From positions 19,971,970 to 20,035,969 of the forward strand of contig CM039466.1 of NCBI GenBank assembly GCA_022414725.1: a stretch of DNA of 64,000 nt, read 5' to 3'. Positions 57,971 through 64,000 of this stretch are shown one piece after another. The DNA is from Microglena sp. YARC (lineage: Eukaryota > Chlorophyta > Chlorophyceae > Chlamydomonadales > Chlamydomonadaceae). The notes beneath the pieces are model-generated. The model saw only the letters and a list, made by a program, of their open reading frames with translations, was not told the DNA's origin and made no database searches. A program made the position numbers and the translations under genes. Position 1 is the stretch's first letter. Every line of letters begins with the position of its first letter.

Positions 57971-59084
57971 AAAGTCTCGATTCCTACCTAGGAACTCAAC
58001 CACCTCGTTTTTTAACACGAGCGGCGTCAAGAAGAAGCAAAAGACAGGACGCCCACCCAACGCCGAGCGGCGTGTCCTGCCGCCTGGAGATTGGCTGACG
58101 ATGCTCGGAACTACCACGACTGTCCTGCCTCCTGTAATTAGGCGCCCAGTGGCATTCTGGAATCGGTCAGGCTAACAAGGTAGCCCAATATTTAACGTGC
58201 ATGTCTTCCCAAATGTTACACCTGGGCATCGGGCGCCCGATTTTAAACTTTTCTACCTTATAGAGTGGTACACCTGAGCATATGGCAGCCCGATCATAAC
58301 ATTTAAATTGGGCGGAGAAAAATGATCACTCCCTTAGTCCCTCCATCAGCCCCCATGCCTAAAATACCTGGGGAGGGTTGACCCCCCCCTCCACCCACCC
58401 ACCCACCCACCACACACACACACCTTAAATGGAAATTCATTAAAAAAACTTATATATGGCGTCTGGGGGGTTACAATATGGCGCACATAATGGCATCCTC
58501 GGAATTCCCACATAAGGATTGTGTGGTAGTCAAAATTCAGTTCTGCACCTCCTTTAGGTTGCCCAAGTACCGTAATCACCCTTCACCTTTGCAGGGGGCG
58601 GCCAGAAACTGAAGTTCTCATTATTTCAAGCAAAACAGTAGCAGGTCAGTTTTCTCAGCGTGTTTCAGCTACACTTCCCCTTGGGGATAGTCCCACCCGA
58701 CTCGCCCTTAATTTTGCATGAGACTTGGCCGGAGGGCACCCCTGATTTCGTCCCAATTAGACGAATGATGGCAGTAGGGAGGCTCAATAAAGGCATCCCA
58801 ATAGACACACCAAATCTGTAACCAAGGACCTGCACGGACTGTTTTTAATTATTATTCTGAGTGCGCCCTGTGACTAGGCGTGGGATTCAGGATGAGTTTA
58901 AAGATTCAGGGTGTTAAAAAAAAAAAGTCATGCCAATCTTTGCCGATCGATATTTTCTGTTCATTTGTTTATTTGCTAACTTTTTACTCAAACCTCCAAA
59001 TGACATTCTGAGACCACCTGTGAATAGGCCTTGGTAAGGGTAATCTATTGGCACCACTTTGGACCTCGTGCAGTAAGTATTTTA

Positions 59085-59117
<33 letters not shown>

Positions 59118-59342
59118 ACCCCCCACACACACACACACACCACCACCACCACCACCACCACCACCACCACCACACACACACACACAACACCACCATCACC
59201 ACTGACCCACCCACCCACCCACCCACCCACAACTCACCCACACACCTGCACACACCCACACCCCTCTGACCCACACAAACTCACACACGCACCCGGAGCC
59301 TCCGAAGTTGCCCCGAAGCTACCCCCCCTCCCCCCCGGCTGA

Positions 59343-59350
59343 TGACGTCG
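59343..59350 (+). promoter_or_regulatory. CRE/TGA-type TGACGTCG motif upstream of thioredoxin gene
   Basis: TGATGACGTCGGATGTCACC lies about 440 bp upstream of the predicted ATG at 59792. bZIP-type core; function inferred only. Confidence 0.3.
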
Positions 59351-59791
59351 GATGTCACCGTGTTACGGCGAACGACCACCAGAAGGCTCTAGAAGCAGAA
59401 CCTCGACCTCGTATGCGCTGAAGGGAAGCTAGAGAGAGGCCTCTGGCAACGTTGTCATTACCTCCCTTCTTCAAATACGTCCACACGTCCACGGTACTGA
59501 TCGCAAGGAATCCAGTGTAATTATTTCTTTATCGCTGTGTCTCAAGTCAGACTGTCGACTCAACACGTTCTAGGTTCCCGGGTTTCGAGTTTTATCAGTT
59601 TTTTCGAGATCAGTCCTCGATTCTTCAGGCCACGCCACTTTGCGTCCTGACCCTTTCCTTTCCTTCCATCCCCAATCGTCCTCCCCACCAACCCATACCA
59701 GTATCCTCGACCCCCAGCGAACGCCATCTTCCGCAAGGCCGACAGCTCCCCTGCCCATCCCGCTTCTTCCACATTATCCAAGTTGTGAATC

Positions 59792-62700
59792 ATGCTCGCC
59801 TCGTCGAAAATCAGGTACGCTACATCGTGTCAATCGGACCAAATCACTGGATACCAATTGCGGATGTAGCTACAGTAGTTCACTCCTGTGACTACAGCCT
59901 GTCTGAGGGAAATGACTCTCTCACACACTTGCAGCCACTAGGCATGGATTAGCCCCCACTCCTTCGTTGTCGTGATTAATGTGATTCCTTGGTCTATCAG
60001 CCATCAGGCTGCTCACCGTCAGCGGGGAGAGTAAATATGGGTAGTTAGACACTACTACACCACACTCCTGAGAATATTACGTAGTTAGACACTACCACAT
60101 CAAACTCCTGAGAATATTATGTAGCGAGACACTACTACACCACACTCCTGAGAACATTGTGTAACCACGCGGGTGTAGACAGTGGAAGCTATTCAGCGGA
60201 TGATTTGGAACAATGACGGTAGTAAGTCGTACCTTGTACACCTTCATTTGGGCTACGTGTGCGACAATTATCCCCAAATAATCAGAAGTCTAGGAACTCG
60301 AGACTAAATTTGAGGTACTAAGTACAACCTACAGCCTGTTTTGAAAAATGGCGCCCCGCACCATGCGTCCTGCCATGGCCCCCCATCCTGTCGCAGTGCA
60401 GCAGCACCCCGACAAACTACAAAAGAACGAAGCATAAAAACGACACAAACAACACTACCACCACCACCACTACCTCCAGTGTGCCCCGCACCCAGCGTCC
60501 TGCCATGGTCCCCCGATTTACCACTGAGCAGCACCATCCCATCATACTACAAAAACAACCATCGTCACCACCACCACCACCACAACAACAACACTTACAC
60601 TCCAACACCACCACCAACACCAACACCAACCACCAACACCACCACCACCACCACCACCACCAACAACAACACTTACACTCCCACCACCACCACCACCAGC
60701 TCCTGTGTGCCCCGCGCCCGGCGTCCTGTCATGCCCCCCCGACCTACCACTGAGCAGCAGCATCCCATCATACTACAAAAACAACCATCGTCACCACCAC
60801 CACCACCACCACCACCACCAACAACACTTACACTCCCACCACCACCACCACCAGCTCCTGTGCGCCCCGCACCATGCGGCCTGCCATGGCCCCTTGGCCT
60901 GCCTCTGTGCAGCAGCATGCCATCAGACCACGAGTGGCTGCCCAGGCACAGAAACAGAGTTTTAAGTCTTTTGATGATATGATTGAGAACTCCGATGTGC
61001 CAGTTCTTGTGGACTTCTATGCAACGCGAGTGGTGTGGTTGTGTGTGTGCGTGGGGGTAGGGGGCATGTGTGGGTGTGGGTGTGGGTGTGGGGGGTATGA
61101 TCGAGAACTTAAACCTGGCCATATTTGTGACGTGAGTGTGTGGTTGTGTGTGTGCGTGGGGGTAGGGGCATGGGTTTGTGTGTGTGGTGTGTGTGTGTGT
61201 GTGTGTGGGGGGGGGGGGGTATGATCTGGCCATATTGTGGACTTCTATGCAACCTGAGTGGGGCACATGTGGGATGGAGTGAGAGGTTGGTGGTGGTGGA
61301 TGGGTGAGGAGTTGGGTGGGGCATGGATGGGGGTGGAGTGAGGGGTTGGTTGTGGTGGATGGGCAGGTGGGTGGGTGGGTGGGGAGTTGGTGGGGTTTGA
61401 TTGGGCGGAGTGAGGGTTGGTGATAGTGGATGGGCGGGTGGGTGGGAGTAAGGGGTTGGGAAGATTGGTGGGGAGGTGGTTGAGTGGGGATATGGGGAAG
61501 TGGATAGGGAGGTAAGTGGGTGGATAGGGAGTGAAGTGAGATGGGAGTTTGGGCTGAGTGGGGGGTTTGTGATGGTGGATGGGCGGGTGGGTTGGGAGGT
61601 GGGTGGGTGAGGAAGTGGCAGGGTGGGGACATGGGAAGGTGGGTGGAGGCATGATAAGGTGGGTGGTGGGTGGGTGGATGCATGAGTGTATGGGAAGGTG
61701 GGTAAAGAGGTGGGTGGGTAAGTGGGTGGGTGGGTGGATGCATGAGTATATGGGAAGGTGGGTGAAGAGGTGGGTAAAGTGGGTGGGTGGGTGGGTGGAT
61801 GCATGAGCATATGGGAAGGTGGGTGAAGAGGTGGGTAAGTGGGTGGGTGGGTGGGTGGATGCATGATATATGGGAAGGTGGGTGAAGAGGTGGGTAAGTG
61901 GGTGGGTGGGTGGGTGGGTGGATGCATGAGCATATGGGAAGGTGGGTGAAGAGGTGGGTAAGTGGTGGGTGGGTGGGTAGATGCATGAGCATATGGGAAG
62001 GTGGGTGAAGAGGTGGGTAAGTGGGTGGGTGGGTGGGTGGATGCATGAAGTATATGGGAAGGTGGTGAAGAGGTGGGTAAGTGGTGGGTGGGTGGATGCA
62101 TGAGTATATGGGAAGGTGGGTGAAGAGGTGGGTGGTTAAGTGGATGGGTCGGTGGGTAGAGGCATGAGGTGGGTGGGTGAAGGAATGGGAAGGTGGGTGA
62201 AGAGATGGGTGAGGAGGCGGTTGGGCGCGTGTCGGGAACTTTATTGGCCCCTATACCCGTCCCTCTCCCTCTCCCTCTCCCCTCTCCCTCTCCCCTCCCT
62301 CTCCCTCTCCCTCTCTCCCTCTCTCCCCTCTCTCCCTCTCTCCCTCTCTCCCTCTCTCCCTCCCTCTCTCCCTCTCTCCCTCTCTCCTCCTCTCTCCCTC
62401 TCTCCCTCTCTCTCCTCTCTCCCTCTCCTCCCTCTCTCCCTCTCTCCTCTCTCCATCTCCCCATCCCCCATCTTCCCATCTCCCCCACTCCCCCACTCCC
62501 CCCCACTCCCCCACTCCCCCCACTCCCCCACTCCCCCACTTCCCCCACTCTCCCCACTCCCCCCTCTCCCCCTCTCCCCCTCTCCCCTCCCCCCCTCTCC
62601 CCCTCTCCCCCTCCCCCCTCCCCCTCTCCCCCTCTCCCCTCTCCCCTCTCTCCCTCCTCTCCCCTCTCTCCCTCTCTCCCTCTCTCCCTCTCTCCCTCTC

Positions 62701-62890
62701 TCCCTCTCTCCCTCTCTCCCTCTCTCCCTCTCTCCCTCTCTCCCTCTCTCCCTCTCTCCCTCTCTCCCTCTCTCCTCTCTCCTCTCCCTCTCTCCTCTCC
62801 CTCTCCCTCACTTTCATATCAGCTTACTAATCAATGCTTCCAATTATACAGGTGGTGTGGACCATGCCAAATCTTGTCAGCTTCTCTGCG
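59792..62890 (+). CDS. Plastid thioredoxin, y-type-like (5' exons; 3' part beyond window)
   Basis: Exons: 59792-59814 (MLASSKI), 60855-61025 and 62852-62890; phases 2, 2 and 2. The joined N terminus (SSCAPRTMRPAMAPW, HAIRPRVAAQAQKQ) is Ser/Ala/Arg-rich with few acidic residues, as in chloroplast transit peptides. The mature part begins QSFKSFDDMIENSDVPVLVD, FYAT, then WCGPC, the redox-active dithiol, split from FYAT by intron 2. SFDDxxxNSDxPVLVDFYATWCGPCQ is the signature of chloroplast thioredoxin y, which donates electrons to stromal peroxiredoxin and methionine sulfoxide reductase. Intron 2 would use a GC donor (CAAC|GCGAGT). Exon 3 continues QILSASLR and may itself be a decayed copy, with the real exon further right. 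Exon 1 is supported by phase and position only. Confidence 0.75.
60341..60800 (+). repeat. Three acceptor-type copies of thioredoxin exon 2 start plus CCACCA tracts
   Basis: TGCGCCCCGCACCATGCGTC..CTGCCATGGCCCC-type sequence recurs at about 60350, 60482 and 60708, followed by the real one at 60855. CAGCAGCACCCC and CATCATACTACAAAAACAAC follow in each. CACCACCAC arrays fill the gaps. Confidence 0.85.
61090..61265 (+). repeat. Two donor-type copies of thioredoxin exon 2 end
   Basis: ATGATCGAGAACTTAAACCT..TTTGTGACGTGAGTGTG (61097-61141) and ATATTGTGGACTTCTATGCA..ACCTGAGTGG (61229-61262) mirror the exon end TTGTGGACTTCTATGCAACG. The first has a canonical GTGAGT where the real copy has GCGAGT. Confidence 0.85.
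61270..62215. repeat. GGGTGGGTGGATGCATGAG minisatellite in thioredoxin intron 2
   Basis: From about 61650, roughly nine units of ATGCATGAGCATATGGGAAG with GTGGGTGAAGAGGTGGGTAA, about 60 bp. Before that is GGGTTGG/GGATGGGCGGGTGG-rich sequence. Long minus-strand Pro/His/Thr frames are by-products. Confidence 0.9.
62250..62815. repeat. (CCCTCTCT)n polypyrimidine tract
   Basis: About 560 bp of CTCTCCCTCTCTCCCT with CCCCCACTCCCC in the middle, ending about 40 bp before exon 3. It may serve as an oversized polypyrimidine tract. Confidence 0.95.
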
Positions 62891-63019
62891 GTGAGTGTAG
62901 ACAAATGGTGGGACAGGGTGTGGTATGTGAGGTGGGAGAGATGTTGGTGGGAGAGGGTTGGGATTGTGTGTGTGGTGTGGTGGTGGTGGTGGTGGGGGGG
63001 GGGGAAGAGAGGGAGATTA

Positions 63020-63226
63020 TAATTATGCAGGTGGTTAGGGCTCATGTTGAGGTGTTGGGTTGGGAAAGGTGGAGCGGGGTGGGGGGATGGGGAAGAGAGA
63101 GAAATATGTTTGGATTGTATAGGTGGTGTGGTCCATTCCAAATCCGATCAGCTTCTCAATGGTGATGTTGTCGCTACTAGGTGGTGGGTGGGAGAGGGGG
63201 GGGGGGGGAGACAGAGGAGAGGGGGA

Positions 63227-63292
<66 letters not shown>

Positions 63293-63490
63293 CTAATTCT
63301 GCATGCTGTGCAGTCATAATAGGGTTGACTCGATGACTTATTCCTAATGTTATTTTTGTGTTTTTGATTACTGTGTGGCTGTGCCGCAATTAAATTGTGT
63401 AACACCGTTTACCAGAGAGAGAGAGGGTGAGTTTCTAATTCTGCAGGCTGTGCGGTCAATCCAAATTATATCAGGCCCACAACCGGTGAG
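63020..63490 (+). repeat. Four decayed copies of the thioredoxin WCGPC exon
   Basis: Exon 3-like starts lie near 63031 (CAG|GTGGTTAGGGC), 63121 (TAG|GTGGTGTGG, reads WCGPFQIRSASQ), 63302 (GCTGTGCAGTC) and 63447 (CAG|GCTGTGCGG, ending CCG|GTGAGTG). Only the copy at 62852 encodes both cysteines. (GA)n tracts fill 63220-63290. Confidence 0.85.
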
Positions 63491-63529
63491 TGCGGACAAT
63501 GCTGGGTGATAAGGGTGTTGAAGTGGAGT

Positions 63530-63970
63530 TGGACACATGCCCACCTCTCCCCTCACACATGCCCACCTCTCCCCACACGCATGCCCACCTCTCCCCACAC
63601 ACACATGCCCACCTCTCCCCACACACACATGCCCACCTCTCCTCACACACACATGCCCACCTCTCCCCACACACACATGCCCACCTCTCCTCACACACAC
63701 ATGCCCACCTCTCCCCACACACACATGCCCACCTCTCCCCACACGCATGCCCACCTCTCCCCACACACACATGCCCACCTCTCCCCACACACACATGCCC
63801 ACCTCTCCTCACACACACATGCCCACCTCTCCCCACACACACATGCCCACCTCTCCTCACACACACATGCCCACCTCTCCCCACACACACATGCCCACCT
63901 CTCCTCACACACACATGCCCACCTCTCCCCCCACACACATGCCCACCTCTCCCCTCACACATGCCCACTG
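63530..63970. repeat. CACACATGCCCACCTCTCCC minisatellite at right edge
   Basis: About 20 units of ACACACATGCCCACCTCTCC (19-20 bp) plus variants; the repetitive frames on both strands are compositional. Confidence 0.95.
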
Positions 63971-64000
63971 GACTCCGCTGGGTGATGAGGGTGTTGAAGT

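Larger units (their letters stand above)
56842..59791. other. Intergenic region between divergent BMS1 and thioredoxin genes
   Basis: About 2.9 kb. It contains the foldback element (57244-57455), a G run (57453-57482), a 237-bp tandem duplication (57502-57970) and a CACCACC/poly-C tract (59083-59290). A plus-strand frame at 57975-58175 (KKKQKTGRPPNAERRVLPPG) is open but unassigned; GRPP is AT-hook-like. A TGACGTCG motif (59343-59350) lies about 450 bp before the thioredoxin ATG. Confidence 0.6.

Noticed and set aside
60673..62557. Very long Pro/His/Ser-rich minus-strand frames (over 450 codons)
   Set aside because: Antisense to thioredoxin intron minisatellites; composition-driven.

Overview
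The window is nuclear DNA from a eukaryote, most likely a green alga (chlorophyte or prasinophyte grade). The evidence is a secreted Ser-Pro-rich matrix protein of the volvocine/prasinophyte style, a plastid y-type thioredoxin with a transit-peptide-like N terminus, interstitial CCCTAAA/TTTAGGG telomere-type repeats, GT-AG introns and very long low-complexity introns. I cannot name the species from sequence alone.

Layout. (1) <1-2282, plus: 3' end of a three-exon gene for a proline-rich, cysteine-rich secreted protein. (2) 2283-5295: intergenic, with interspersed repeats, a decayed retrotransposon-type ORF and a G-box/CRE pair. (3) 5296-13636, plus: a five-exon TKL/RAF-like protein kinase whose activation segment holds a long Gly-Asn repeat insert; exon 3 has two apparent homopolymer indels. 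(4) 13637-21549: intergenic repeat land between convergent genes. (5) 21550-56841, minus: a 20-exon BMS1 gene (ribosome-biogenesis GTPase). My exon chain has 4,011 coding bases, 1,336 residues, and every junction is phase-compatible. (6) 56842-59791: intergenic, with a foldback element and a 237-bp tandem duplication. (7) 59792 to beyond the right edge, plus: 5' part of a plastid thioredoxin gene.

The genes do not form a functional unit. What unites them is an architectural oddity. In all four genes, introns are filled with tandem copies of the neighbouring exon edge together with its splice site. These are either 'donor-type' copies (end of the upstream exon plus GT) or 'acceptor-type' copies (AG plus start of the downstream exon). 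Nearly every BMS1 exon has 1-10 such decayed copies beside it, often at 100-170 bp spacing. The same is seen for the kinase catalytic-loop exon, the kinase last exon, the thioredoxin active-site exon and the matrix-protein exon 2. This pattern explains most of the long introns and is the main discovery candidate here.

Superimposed on it are a tRNA-derived SINE (two copies, each with target-site duplications), an hAT-like MITE (two copies with 8-bp duplications and an empty-site paralogue), several other small repeat families, a 1.5-kb satellite of a 16-bp unit, and a telomere-repeat insertion present in only one of two tandem 1-kb duplicates. Because homopolymers of 20-50 G or C are common, single-base indels should be treated with caution.
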